A program made the position numbers and the translations under genes. The notes below the pieces were generated by a model, which was not told the origin of the DNA, did not search any database, and saw only the letters and a program-made list of their open reading frames with translations. From an uncultured Oscillospiraceae bacterium (GTDB lineage Bacteria > Bacillota > Clostridia > Oscillospirales > Ruminococcaceae), in assembly GCA_949299455.1 (NCBI GenBank), contig CASGAN010000002.1:1-64000 (forward strand): a DNA stretch of 64,000 nt, given 5' to 3'. Within the stretch, counting starts at the first letter, position 1; every line of letters starts with the position of its first letter. Shown here piece after piece: positions 15,869 to 24,752 of this stretch.

Positions 15869-17305
15869 ATGAAATCAATTTTTTTCAATCGTCATCTTCA
15901 TCGTATTCTTGCGTCGCTTTTGATTGTTTCTTGTATATTCGGAAATCTGTTTCCTTTTTTAAATATTGATTTGAAATTGCTGATTATCACACCGATGCGG
16001 CTTTCCGGCTTTTTGGTCGCATGTTATTGTGCAGTTGTTTGGCTGATCCGTTTTGTTGAGCGTAAGGATTCCCATATAATTTCTACGTATAAAATGCGTA
16101 TTTTTGTTTCCGTTTTCCTTTTTTTATGGAGTGTTTATGGTGTCGCTTGGCTGCTGTTTGGAAATTGTGTTGATTTGGCAACGACAGAAGTCATGGCGAT
16201 CATTACATTGTTTTTATATGCATTCTCGTTTTTTACTTTGATCAAAGAATCAAAAGATGTCATGATGTGTCTTAATTTATTCGTGGGAAGCGGTGTCGTT
16301 CTTGCGATCATGGCCGATATAGAAGTTGTTGTTGGCTCTTTTCTCGAAACATCGGCATACTATTACACATTGGAGCAGAAGATTGCACTCTCGCAGACAC
16401 TTTTCCCACCCAGCACAATTTTTACAAATACCAATGATTTATCCACTTTTCTTTTGATGTGTCTTGCGATTATGGGATATCGGTTTTTGAAGGCATCGAC
16501 AGCGAAAGAATACATTGTTTGCGGAGTTATTACGTTTATTTTGCTTTCACCAACGCCTATTTCAAACTCAACCATATTCTATATTGCGTTTTTATTACTG
16601 CTGATTATCGTTTTGTTTTTTGCGTTATTGCTCCATACAAATGTGAAGATTAAACTGAAACGAACAATTCAAATTATTTTTAGTGGTTTGATTTATTTGT
16701 TCCCATTCAATTACTTGATCAAATTTGCAGGATTAAAGTTGAATTCGATGTATTTCAGCGCGAAAATTGAAGAATATTTTAAAACGCATACTATCGATCC
16801 GAACATACCGTTTGTTCCTCCGAATGAGCAAAACGCCAATGCATTGAACGATTCATTGATGAGTCAGCTGGCGGCAGATCAGGCTGGATATGGGACAATC
16901 CATATTCGGTCCTGGTTAATTCGTGCAGGTTTTGACTTTTTTGCTCAGAATCCATTGTTAGGATGCGGTCCTGCAGGATTTCGAAAAATGATGGAACAAA
17001 ATCCAGCATATCTAGAGCAGACACGGTCAATTGTGGATCCGCACAATTTCTACATTGAATTGTTATCCCAGTATGGAATTGCGTTTTTTGCTGCCTATAT
17101 CGGTTTTGTTATTTATATGTTTGTGAAGTCAATCAAGCAAATATTTCATGAAATGCGGGCAGGAATGCCGGGGCGCGGTGTACTTGTTTTTTTGATACTG
17201 ACAGCATTTTTGTTCGCGGGGATTATTCCCAGCGGCTTTATCCGTTTCATACCAGTTTGGATTCCGTTTTTCCTTTGTGTGATCACTTCTGAAACTTCAG
17301 AATAA
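15869..17305 (+). CDS. Wzy-like O-antigen/polysaccharide polymerase
   Basis: A protein of 478 aa with 10-12 hydrophobic segments and one long periplasmic loop (about residues 290-370). The loop ends in FAQNPLLGCGPAGFRK and DPHNFYIELLSQYGIAFFAAYIG. This PHNxxxxxxxxxG block is the hallmark of the Wzy_C/O-antigen ligase fold. It joins repeat units on undecaprenyl carrier outside the membrane. I choose the ATG at 15869, one base after the preceding stop, rather than an upstream TTG inside the glycosyltransferase. As the only such gene in the locus, polymerase is more likely than ligase, the LCP protein being available for attachment. Confidence 0.8.
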   Translation: MKSIFFNRHLHRILASLLIVSCIFGNLFPFLNIDLKLLIITPMRLSGFLVACYCAVVWLIRFVERKDSHIISTYKMRIFVSVFLFLWSVYGVAWLLFGNCVDLATTEVMAIITLFLYAFSFFTLIKESKDVMMCLNLFVGSGVVLAIMADIEVVVGSFLETSAYYYTLEQKIALSQTLFPPSTIFTNTNDLSTFLLMCLAIMGYRFLKASTAKEYIVCGVITFILLSPTPISNSTIFYIAFLLLLIIVLFFALLLHTNVKIKLKRTIQIIFSGLIYLFPFNYLIKFAGLKLNSMYFSAKIEEYFKTHTIDPNIPFVPPNEQNANALNDSLMSQLAADQAGYGTIHIRSWLIRAGFDFFAQNPLLGCGPAGFRKMMEQNPAYLEQTRSIVDPHNFYIELLSQYGIAFFAAYIGFVIYMFVKSIKQIFHEMRAGMPGRGVLVFLILTAFLFAGIIPSGFIRFIPVWIPFFLCVITSETSE

Positions 17306-17390
17306 ATGTCCGCGTTCCACTATAAAAGATGAAAACGAATTTTCAGTTAATTGTTTCGTACAAATCAAAAGGTGTAAAGAGGAGTGTATC

Positions 17391-19334
17391 GTGAAAGATT
17401 TTATTCATTTAAAAAATTCAAAAATAAGAATGTTTCTTTTATTCCTTGTTGATGTCGTTACAGTTGTGATGAATTCGTATTTGTCATTAATTGTGCGGCA
17501 TGAGATGCGCTACAGTATCATACCGGAGGTCTATATTGACAGCATTCATAAATACATGTTGGTCAATGTAATTACCACAGTTATTATTTTTATTCTCATG
17601 AAATTGTATCGGCGCGTTTGGACATTTGCAGGGATTCATGAATTTGTGCTTATTTTAGGCGGCTGTGTCTTGTCAACAGCATTGCAAGCATTGGGAATGC
17701 AAATTCTGGGCTTAACGGTTCCAAGAAGCTATTATATTTTCTATTTGTTTTTCATGCTTATCACCACTACGATTACCCGTTTTTCGTATCGAGGACTTCG
17801 CATTCTGTTTCGAAACAGAGGCAAAGACCGTGAAACTGTATTAAACACGATGGTGATTGGTGCGGGTGAAGCAGGAAGTATCATTATTCACGAACTCAAA
17901 TACAGTAAGAACTTAAATCGTAAAGTTGTATGTGTAATTGACGACAATCGTTTTAAGAAAGGAAAATATCTTCACGGTGTACCGATTGTGGGAAATCGTG
18001 ATACGATTATTGAAAATGCTGAAAAATATCATGTAGATGAAATTGTACTTGCAATTCCTTCTGCGGGCTCAAAAGAAACAAGAGATATTCTGAAAATATG
18101 CAATCAGACACATTGTGCAATGAAGGTTCTCCCGGGCATTTATCAGTTTATTAATGATGAAATCAGTGTTTCGAAGCTGCGAGAAGTTTCGATTGAGGAT
18201 TTGCTTGGAAGAGATGCAATCCAAATTGATTTAGACAGCGTCACTGGCTATGTAATGGGAAAAACAGTATTGGTAACGGGCGGCGGTGGTTCTATCGGCA
18301 GTGAGCTTTGCCGTCAGATTGCAAAATATAAGCCGAAATGCCTCATTATTTTTGATATCTACGAAAATAATGCGTATGAAATCCAACAGGAATTAAAGCA
18401 AAAATATCCGGACTTAAATCTTGAGGTGCTGATTGGTTCGGTGCGCAATGCGAAACGAATCGAAAGCGTCATTGAGCTGTATCGGCCGGAGCTTGTATAT
18501 CATGCTGCTGCACACAAACATGTTCCGCTGATGGAAGACAGTCCGAATGAAGCAATTAAAAACAATGTGCTCGGTACCTATAAAACGGCACGTGCCGCTG
18601 ATAAATATGGAGTGAAAAAGTTTGTATTGATCTCCACTGATAAAGCGGTAAATCCGACCAATATTATGGGTGCTTCGAAGCGTATGTGCGAAATGATCAT
18701 TCAGACATTCAGCAGATATTCCAAGACGGAGTTTGTTGCGGTACGTTTTGGCAACGTATTGGGCAGCAACGGCAGTGTGATTCCATTGTTTAAAAAGCAA
18801 ATGGCAGAAGGCGGTCCGGTTACCGTTACACATCCGGATATTATTCGATACTTTATGACGATTCCTGAGGCAGTTTCATTGGTTTTGCAGGCAGGCGCCT
18901 ATGCAAAGGGCGGAGAAATCTTTGTTCTGGACATGGGAGAACCTGTAAAGATTGATGATTTAGCGAAAAATCTCATTCGGCTTTCCGGATATACACTGGG
19001 AGTCGATATGGAGATTAAATATACCGGATTGCGTCCGGGCGAAAAATTATATGAAGAACTTTTGACAAAAGAAGAAGGTTTGCAAAAGACAAAAAATGAT
19101 TTGATTTTTATTGGAAAGCCTTTGGATTTTGATGAAGAGCTATTTTTAAAACAACTCAAACGGCTGGAACAGGCGGCGATCGATGAACGATTTGATGTAA
19201 AACAAATTGTCTCAGAAATTGTTCCGACCTATCATATCCGACAGGAAGATAAAGAACGAGATGCAGCGATTTATGAGGCATTTTGTAAATTAGGCCGTGC
19301 GAGTCACGAAGGACCGATTGTGGAGGAATCATGA
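17391..19334 (+). CDS. Membrane nucleotide-sugar 4,6-dehydratase (PglF/WbpM/CapD-like)
   Basis: A protein of 647 aa, full WbpM/PglF length. Four N-terminal membrane segments lie within residues 10-125 (FLLFLVDVVTVVMNSYLSLI and others). A CoA-binding-like Rossmann domain follows (VIGAGEAGSIIIHELKYS). The catalytic SDR domain has GGGGSIGSELCRQIAKY for NAD(P) and STDKAVNPTNIMGASKR, the Ser-Met-Lys catalytic set of the C6 dehydratases. It would convert UDP-GlcNAc to the 4-keto-6-deoxy intermediate. Translation begins at GTG 17391 after AGAGGAG. The next gene, an aminotransferase overlapping by 4 bp, would act on the product. Confidence 0.9.
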   Translation: MKDFIHLKNSKIRMFLLFLVDVVTVVMNSYLSLIVRHEMRYSIIPEVYIDSIHKYMLVNVITTVIIFILMKLYRRVWTFAGIHEFVLILGGCVLSTALQALGMQILGLTVPRSYYIFYLFFMLITTTITRFSYRGLRILFRNRGKDRETVLNTMVIGAGEAGSIIIHELKYSKNLNRKVVCVIDDNRFKKGKYLHGVPIVGNRDTIIENAEKYHVDEIVLAIPSAGSKETRDILKICNQTHCAMKVLPGIYQFINDEISVSKLREVSIEDLLGRDAIQIDLDSVTGYVMGKTVLVTGGGGSIGSELCRQIAKYKPKCLIIFDIYENNAYEIQQELKQKYPDLNLEVLIGSVRNAKRIESVIELYRPELVYHAAAHKHVPLMEDSPNEAIKNNVLGTYKTARAADKYGVKKFVLISTDKAVNPTNIMGASKRMCEMIIQTFSRYSKTEFVAVRFGNVLGSNGSVIPLFKKQMAEGGPVTVTHPDIIRYFMTIPEAVSLVLQAGAYAKGGEIFVLDMGEPVKIDDLAKNLIRLSGYTLGVDMEIKYTGLRPGEKLYEELLTKEEGLQKTKNDLIFIGKPLDFDEELFLKQLKRLEQAAIDERFDVKQIVSEIVPTYHIRQEDKERDAAIYEAFCKLGRASHEGPIVEES

Positions 19335-20557
19335 TGAGTGAACAAGAAAAAATGAACATTCCATTTTCACCACCCGATATGACGGATGAGGAGATTGCCG
19401 AAGTAGCCGATACGTTAAAAAGCGGCTGGATCACAACAGGGCCGAAAACAAAACAGTTTGAAAAGGAAATTGCATCGTTTTGCCATACGAATAAAGCAGT
19501 TTGTCTCAATTCTGCAACGGCATGCTTAGAAGGTGTGCTGCGGCTTCTGGGTGTGGGTGAAGGCGATGAAGTCATCACAACAGCATACACATATACCGCT
19601 TCTGCAAGCGTTGTATGCCATGTCGGCGCAAAACTCGTGCTTGTCGATACAGCACCCGGCTCGTTTGAGATGGACTATGCGCAGCTTGCAGAAAAAATTA
19701 CAGAGAAAACAAAAGTGATCATTCCGGTGGATCTTGCCGGAATCATCTGCGATTATGATACGATTTACCGTGTTGTAGAGGAGAAACAAGGACTGTTTTG
19801 TCCGGCAAACGACATGCAAAAGGCAATGGGTCGCATTGCAGTCGTTGCGGATGCCGCACATGCATTCGGTGCGCAGAAAGACGGAAAAATGTGCGGACAG
19901 ATTGCCGACTTCACTTCGTTCTCGTTCCATGCGGTCAAAAATTTGACCACCGCAGAAGGCGGCGCTGTTACTTGGAGAGAGATTCCGGGCATTGACTCCG
20001 AGGAAATCTATCGGTTCTTTATGCTCTATTCGCTGCACGGACAGTCGAAAGACGCACTTGCGAAAACAAAAGCAGGCGCGTGGGAATATGATATTGTTTT
20101 CCCGGGCTATAAATGTAATATGACCGATATCATGGCAGCAATCGGACTGGTGCAGCTGAAACGGTATCCGTCGATGCTTGCACGCAGAAAAGAAATCATT
20201 TCTGTCTATAACAAGGCGTTTGCGGATCTGCCGGTCAGTGTGCTCTGCCACTACGGTGACAATTTTGCATCGAGCGGACATTTGTATTTTGTACGCCTGC
20301 ATGGAGCAGACGAGCAGATGCGCAATCGTGTGGTAGAAAAGATGGCAGAGGCCGGTGTTGCAACGAATGTGCACTATAAACCGTTGCCGCTGCTCACTGC
20401 ATATAAAAATCTGGGCTTCGATATCAAAGATTATCCGAATGCGTTCTCGATGTATCAAAACGAAATGACGCTTCCGCTTCATACCTGCCTGACAGACGAA
20501 CAGGTTGCATACATCGTTCGTACGTTTTCACAGATCATCAAGGAGCTGAATCAATGA
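19331..20557 (+). CDS. DegT/DnrJ-type nucleotide-sugar 4-aminotransferase (PglE-like)
   Basis: A PLP enzyme of 408 aa. FSPPDMTDEEIAEVADTLKS and GWITTGPKTKQFEKEIA start the fold; NSATACLEGVLRLLGVGEGD is the phosphate-binding loop; DLAGIICDYD and VVADAAHAFGAQ hold the cofactor Asp; SFHAVKNLTTAEGG carries the PLP Lys; PGYKCNMTDIMAAIGLVQL follows. It sits directly after the 4,6-dehydratase and before the initiating sugar transferase, so it probably makes UDP-4-amino-4,6-dideoxy-GlcNAc. No PglD-like acetyltransferase lies beside it. The second in-frame ATG at 19334 is equally possible as start. Confidence 0.88.
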   Translation: MMSEQEKMNIPFSPPDMTDEEIAEVADTLKSGWITTGPKTKQFEKEIASFCHTNKAVCLNSATACLEGVLRLLGVGEGDEVITTAYTYTASASVVCHVGAKLVLVDTAPGSFEMDYAQLAEKITEKTKVIIPVDLAGIICDYDTIYRVVEEKQGLFCPANDMQKAMGRIAVVADAAHAFGAQKDGKMCGQIADFTSFSFHAVKNLTTAEGGAVTWREIPGIDSEEIYRFFMLYSLHGQSKDALAKTKAGAWEYDIVFPGYKCNMTDIMAAIGLVQLKRYPSMLARRKEIISVYNKAFADLPVSVLCHYGDNFASSGHLYFVRLHGADEQMRNRVVEKMAEAGVATNVHYKPLPLLTAYKNLGFDIKDYPNAFSMYQNEMTLPLHTCLTDEQVAYIVRTFSQIIKELNQ

Positions 20558-21243
20558 TTTTGAAAAAATGGGAGGCACTCCCTGCATCCATGCAGACGGA
20601 AGCGGTGAAACCGTACTATGATGCACTCAAACGCAAAACATTGAGTCTGATCCTGAAGCGGCTGTTTGATGTGGTTGTTTCGCTTTTCCTGCTCATTTTG
20701 CTGTCGCCTGTCTTTTTGGTGCTCAGTATTATGATTAAAGCCGATTCGAAAGGGCCAGTGATGTTTCGTCAGGTGCGCGTGACACAGTACGGAAAGACAT
20801 TTCGCATTTTCAAATTCCGCACAATGGTGACAAATGCAGAGCAGCTCGGTACACAGGTGACAGTCGGCGGCGATAGCCGTATCACAAAAATGGGTCACCG
20901 TCTGCGCAAGTGCCGGCTGGATGAACTGCCGCAGCTGTTAAACATTCTGCGCGGCGAAATGAGCTTTGTCGGCACGCGCCCGGAAGTGGAGAAATATGTA
21001 GCACGCTATACACCAGAAATGATGGCAACGCTGCTTTTGCCTGCCGGCGTGACTTCCACTGCAAGCATTGAGTATAAAGACGAAGATGAGCTGCTGGCCA
21101 ATACAGATTCGCCGGATGAGGTGTATGTTCAGACCATTTTGCCCGAAAAGATGAAATATAATCTTGATGCCATCATTCGCTTTAGCTTTTTGGGGGATCT
21201 CAAAACCATGGTGCGGACAGTGACTGCGGTATTGAAGTCGTGA
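20554..21243 (+). CDS. Initiating sugar-phosphate transferase (polyprenyl-P glycosyl-1-P transferase)
   Basis: A protein of 229 aa. One reentrant membrane helix (LFDVVVSLFLLILLSPVFLV) precedes the catalytic core of the bacterial sugar transferase family: IKADSKGPVMFRQVRVTQYG, FKFRTMVTNAE, KMGHRLRKCRLDELPQLLNI and LRGEMSFVGTRPE. The Asp-Glu dyad of LDELPQ is catalytic in PglC relatives. It loads the first sugar-1-phosphate onto undecaprenyl phosphate. Its position after PglF/PglE-like genes points to a 4-amino-sugar as first residue. Starts overlap the previous stop by 4 bp. Confidence 0.9.
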   Translation: MILKKWEALPASMQTEAVKPYYDALKRKTLSLILKRLFDVVVSLFLLILLSPVFLVLSIMIKADSKGPVMFRQVRVTQYGKTFRIFKFRTMVTNAEQLGTQVTVGGDSRITKMGHRLRKCRLDELPQLLNILRGEMSFVGTRPEVEKYVARYTPEMMATLLLPAGVTSTASIEYKDEDELLANTDSPDEVYVQTILPEKMKYNLDAIIRFSFLGDLKTMVRTVTAVLKS

Positions 21244-21257
21244 AGGAGAATGTGCAG

Positions 21258-22508
21258 ATGAATATATGGATTGTGAATCACTATGCGATTCCGCCGAGTT
21301 TGGGCGGACTTGTCAGACATTATTATTTTTCGAAGTACCTTGGCCAGAAAGGGCATCAAGTCAAGATTTTTACCTCGGGCAGAATTCATAATACAAACGT
21401 AAATATGATCGAGGACGATGCGCTTTATTGCGAAAAGGAAGTAGACGGTATTCCGTATACATTCGTTAAAAGCAAAGACTATACAGGAAACGGGCTGGAC
21501 CGCATTGCAAATATGATTGCGTTTCCGTTTGCGATTAAAAAATGCTTGAAACGATTCCTCAAAAAAGAACGTCCGGATGTTATTTACACGTCATCTCCGG
21601 ATTTGTTTGTTGCTTTTTTTGCAGTACGGTTTGCAAAAAAACATCGTATTCCTGTTGTGGTGGAAGTTCGCGATTTGTGGCCGGAATCTATTGTAGAGTA
21701 TAAGCACATCTCACGAAAAAATCCTGTGATCAAAGTGCTGTATCAGTTGGAAAAATGGATTTATAAAAAAGCAGACCGCCTGATTTTCACGATGGAGGGC
21801 GGTAAAGAATATATTCGCGATCAGAAATGGGATAAGGTCATTGATTTGCAAAAAATCGAGCATATCAACAACGGCGTTGATTTGGAAGAATTTGATCGCA
21901 ATAAAGAAACGGTTCGTTTGCAGGATGCGGATTTGGAGTCGAATGATTGCAAAAAGGTGATCTACGTGGGATCGATTCGGCTGGTCAATCATTTGGATCA
22001 GCTGATGAAAGCCGTACAGGTGCTAAAACAACAGCAGCGCAGCGATATACGTTTTTTCATCTACGGTGATGGTACCGAAAAAGCGTCGCTTGAAGCATTT
22101 GCGGCGGAACAAGGGCTTCCTGTCGTCTTTAAAGGAAAAGTGGACAAAAAGTATGTGCCGTACATCTTGAGCAAAGCAGATGTAAACGTCATCAACGTGA
22201 AAAATACCGGCCTTACAAAGTACGGGTGCAGTTGGAATAAGCTGTTTGAATACATTGCGAGTGAGAAGCCGATTCTATGTAACTTTCCGCAAAATAATGA
22301 CCTGATCAATACGCATCACTTGGGAATCAGTGAGCACTTTGATTCGAGTGAATCATATGCACAGCGCATCGCGCAGCTGGTTGATCTGACGGCTGAAGAA
22401 AAGGATGCAATCGCCCACAATGCGAATGAAGTCAAACGTGTATATGATTATCAGCATCTGACTGCACGGCTGGAGCAGTTATTTAAAACACTGTTGGAGG
22501 AAGTCTAA
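21258..22508 (+). CDS. Glycosyltransferase family 4 (WbuB-like)
   Basis: A protein of 416 aa, GT-B fold. The N-terminus WIVNHYAIPPSLGGLVRHYY with DVIYTSSPDLFVAFFAVRFA and VVVEVRDLWPESI is characteristic of WbuB-type transferases. The C-half has EHINNGVDLEEFD, YVGSIRLVNHLDQLMKAV, FIYGDGTEKASLEAFA and CSWNKLFEYIASEKPIL. The ATG at 21258 follows AAGGAG; an upstream GTG at 21240 is too close to the previous gene's ribosome site. Probably adds the second residue to the lipid-linked sugar. Donor not predictable. Confidence 0.85.
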   Translation: MNIWIVNHYAIPPSLGGLVRHYYFSKYLGQKGHQVKIFTSGRIHNTNVNMIEDDALYCEKEVDGIPYTFVKSKDYTGNGLDRIANMIAFPFAIKKCLKRFLKKERPDVIYTSSPDLFVAFFAVRFAKKHRIPVVVEVRDLWPESIVEYKHISRKNPVIKVLYQLEKWIYKKADRLIFTMEGGKEYIRDQKWDKVIDLQKIEHINNGVDLEEFDRNKETVRLQDADLESNDCKKVIYVGSIRLVNHLDQLMKAVQVLKQQQRSDIRFFIYGDGTEKASLEAFAAEQGLPVVFKGKVDKKYVPYILSKADVNVINVKNTGLTKYGCSWNKLFEYIASEKPILCNFPQNNDLINTHHLGISEHFDSSESYAQRIAQLVDLTAEEKDAIAHNANEVKRVYDYQHLTARLEQLFKTLLEEV

Positions 22509-22509
22509 G

Positions 22510-23622
22510 ATGAAAATATTATTTTTATCTGCGGCGAACAGTATTCATACAGTGAAATGGGTCAATGCACTTGCACAGCGAGATCATGAAATACACCTCG
22601 TATTTAATGCAGGGCATGATCCGAAAGATCATGCGATTGATCAGCGTGTGCATTTGCATCGATTAAAACACAGCGGTGCCAAAGGATATTATTTAAACGC
22701 GTTTGCGCTCAACAGGCTTGCGAAAAACATTGCACCGGATGTCATCAACGTGCATTATGCAAGCGGATATGGAACACTTGCCAGAATAAGCAGAATCGGT
22801 TCGATTTTGCTTTCGATCTGGGGCAGTGATGTGTATGATTTCCCGTATGAGAGTGCGGTGAAAAAGCGGATTCTTCAAAAGAACGTCCGATACGCGCGTG
22901 GGCTTGCTTCCACCAGTCACTGTATGGCGGATCAGCTTCGTACACTGATGAATGATTCTGCTTTGGAAATCGCCGTGACGCCGTTTGGTGTAGATCTGGA
23001 TGCATTTGACCCAGATTGCTTTGTACAAAAACAAAATGACAAAATTCTTCTTGGGAATGTGAAAGCGCTGGCGCCGGTTTATGGAATCATTGATTTTATT
23101 GATGCTGTTGCGCAGCTGCGTAGCCGCCTGATTGCCAAAGGTGATCAGGAAACAGCCGATCGGATCGTTGTTCAAATTTATGGTGATGGCCCGCAGCGGC
23201 AGGAGATCGAAGCAAAGATCCGTGAAGCACATCTTGAACAGGTTGTCTTTTTAAAAGGCCGTGTGCCCAATACACAAGTCCCTGAGATTTTGAGCGGGTT
23301 TGATGTATTTTGTGCAGTGAGCAAAAAGGAAAGCTTTGGTGTTGCGGCGGTCGAGGCAATGGCGATGAATGTGCCGGTGGTTGTTTCCGATGCGGACGGT
23401 TTTAAAGAAGTCGTCGTTGACCAAATAACCGGGCTGATTGTACCAAGAGGTGATGTGAACGCAATTGCACAGGCGCTCGAACGTCTTGTGTGCGATGTGC
23501 AGCTTCGCAGAACAATGGGACAAAATGGCCGCGCACATGTGAAAGAATACTATGATTTTAAAAAGAATGTCGATACAATGGAAGAATTGTATTGCATGTT
23601 TAGGAGTCAATATGGAAAATAA
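22510..23622 (+). CDS. Glycosyltransferase family 4
   Basis: A protein of 370 aa. The N-terminal half has ILFLSAANSIHTVKWVNALA and IAPDVINVHYASGYGTLAR; the linker holds SIWGSDVYDFP. The C-terminal half has VTPFGVDLDAFDPD, IVVQIYGDGPQRQEIEA, FLKGRVPNTQVPEILSGFDV and KESFGVAAVEAMAMNVPVVVSD with the EX7E motif. It starts 1 bp after the preceding gene with GGAGGAAGTCTAAG as ribosome site, and its 3' end overlaps the next gene by 11 bp. Sugar specificity unknown. Confidence 0.85.
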   Translation: MKILFLSAANSIHTVKWVNALAQRDHEIHLVFNAGHDPKDHAIDQRVHLHRLKHSGAKGYYLNAFALNRLAKNIAPDVINVHYASGYGTLARISRIGSILLSIWGSDVYDFPYESAVKKRILQKNVRYARGLASTSHCMADQLRTLMNDSALEIAVTPFGVDLDAFDPDCFVQKQNDKILLGNVKALAPVYGIIDFIDAVAQLRSRLIAKGDQETADRIVVQIYGDGPQRQEIEAKIREAHLEQVVFLKGRVPNTQVPEILSGFDVFCAVSKKESFGVAAVEAMAMNVPVVVSDADGFKEVVVDQITGLIVPRGDVNAIAQALERLVCDVQLRRTMGQNGRAHVKEYYDFKKNVDTMEELYCMFRSQYGK

Positions 23623-24730
23623 ACGATGTATTTTTCATATTCCCAATCATATCGATCTGACCAGCAAGTCCGGTTCCAGTGTCAGACCGCAGAAGATGAT
23701 TCAGGCGTTTCGGGAGATTGGATATGATGTGGACTGTGTGATGGGATATGGAAGCGAACGAAAAGCGGCAATTCGAACGATCAAGCAAAACATCCGAAAC
23801 GGTGTACAGTATGACTTTATGTATTCGGAAAGCAGCACGATGCCCACGCTGCTCACAGAGAAGAATCATTTGCCGCTGTATCCGACATTGGATTTTGGCT
23901 TTATGAAATTCTGCAAAAAGCATGGCATCAAGATCGGATTGTTTTATCGGGACATTCAATGGAAGTTTGATGTATATACCAAGGCGGTATCAAAGCAGAA
24001 ACAATGGATTTCGCTTCCGATGTATCGATATGACTTAAACTGCTATACAAAACTGCTTGATAAGTTTTATTTGCCGTCGCTTACACTCAAGCGTTATCTT
24101 TCGGAATATCAAGCACTGCTGGAGCGTGCAGATGTTTTGCCGCCGGGCTGCAATGAAGTGAATCTTTCTTCGAATCCGAGTGTGCAAACTGATTTTTCAT
24201 TGCCGCTGCGTATTTTTTACGTTGGTGGAATCAGCGGAATTTATGATCTTGAAATGTTTTTACGCGCTGTTTCTTCCATTCCGCAGGTTGAAGTGGTATT
24301 ATGTTGTAGAGAGGCAGAATGGAAACAGGAATCACACCGGTATCAAACGTATATGACTTCGCGTGTAAAAGTGGTGCATGCCTCGGGCGATCAGCTCACC
24401 CAGTATTATGAATGGGCGGATATTTGCTGTGTGTTTGCAGGAAAAGGTGAATACATGAGTATTGCGATGCCGATTAAACTGTTTGAATATATTGGATATG
24501 AAAAACCGATGATTGGCACAGCCGGTACTGCTTCCGGTGAATTTATTACCGAACATAATATTGGATGGTGCGTGAACTATGACGAAAATGACTTGAAACG
24601 CTGTATCGATGGAATTTTGAATGATCCGACACAGATAGAAGCGAAAAAGGAAAAAATTCGTCAGATAAAATCACATCACAAGTGGACAAGCAGAGCCCAA
24701 AAAGTTGCATATGATTTAACAAATATATAA
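23612..24730 (+). CDS. Glycosyltransferase, GT-B type
   Basis: A protein of 372 aa. The start ATG at 23612 (MENKRCIFHIPNHIDL) follows AGGAGTC inside the previous gene. The N-half has SSVRPQKMIQAFREIGYDVD and a tyrosine-rich middle (YRDIQWKFDVY). The C-half has IFYVGGISGIYDLEMFLRAV, YEWADICCVFAGKGEYMSIA and MPIKLFEYIGYEKPMIGT, the usual donor-binding helix. It is more divergent than the other three transferases and lacks a classical EX7E block, so family membership is less certain. Context makes a role in the same repeat unit likely. Confidence 0.75.
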   Translation: MENKRCIFHIPNHIDLTSKSGSSVRPQKMIQAFREIGYDVDCVMGYGSERKAAIRTIKQNIRNGVQYDFMYSESSTMPTLLTEKNHLPLYPTLDFGFMKFCKKHGIKIGLFYRDIQWKFDVYTKAVSKQKQWISLPMYRYDLNCYTKLLDKFYLPSLTLKRYLSEYQALLERADVLPPGCNEVNLSSNPSVQTDFSLPLRIFYVGGISGIYDLEMFLRAVSSIPQVEVVLCCREAEWKQESHRYQTYMTSRVKVVHASGDQLTQYYEWADICCVFAGKGEYMSIAMPIKLFEYIGYEKPMIGTAGTASGEFITEHNIGWCVNYDENDLKRCIDGILNDPTQIEAKKEKIRQIKSHHKWTSRAQKVAYDLTNI

Positions 24731-24752
24731 AAGGAAATAAAAGGAGCGAAAT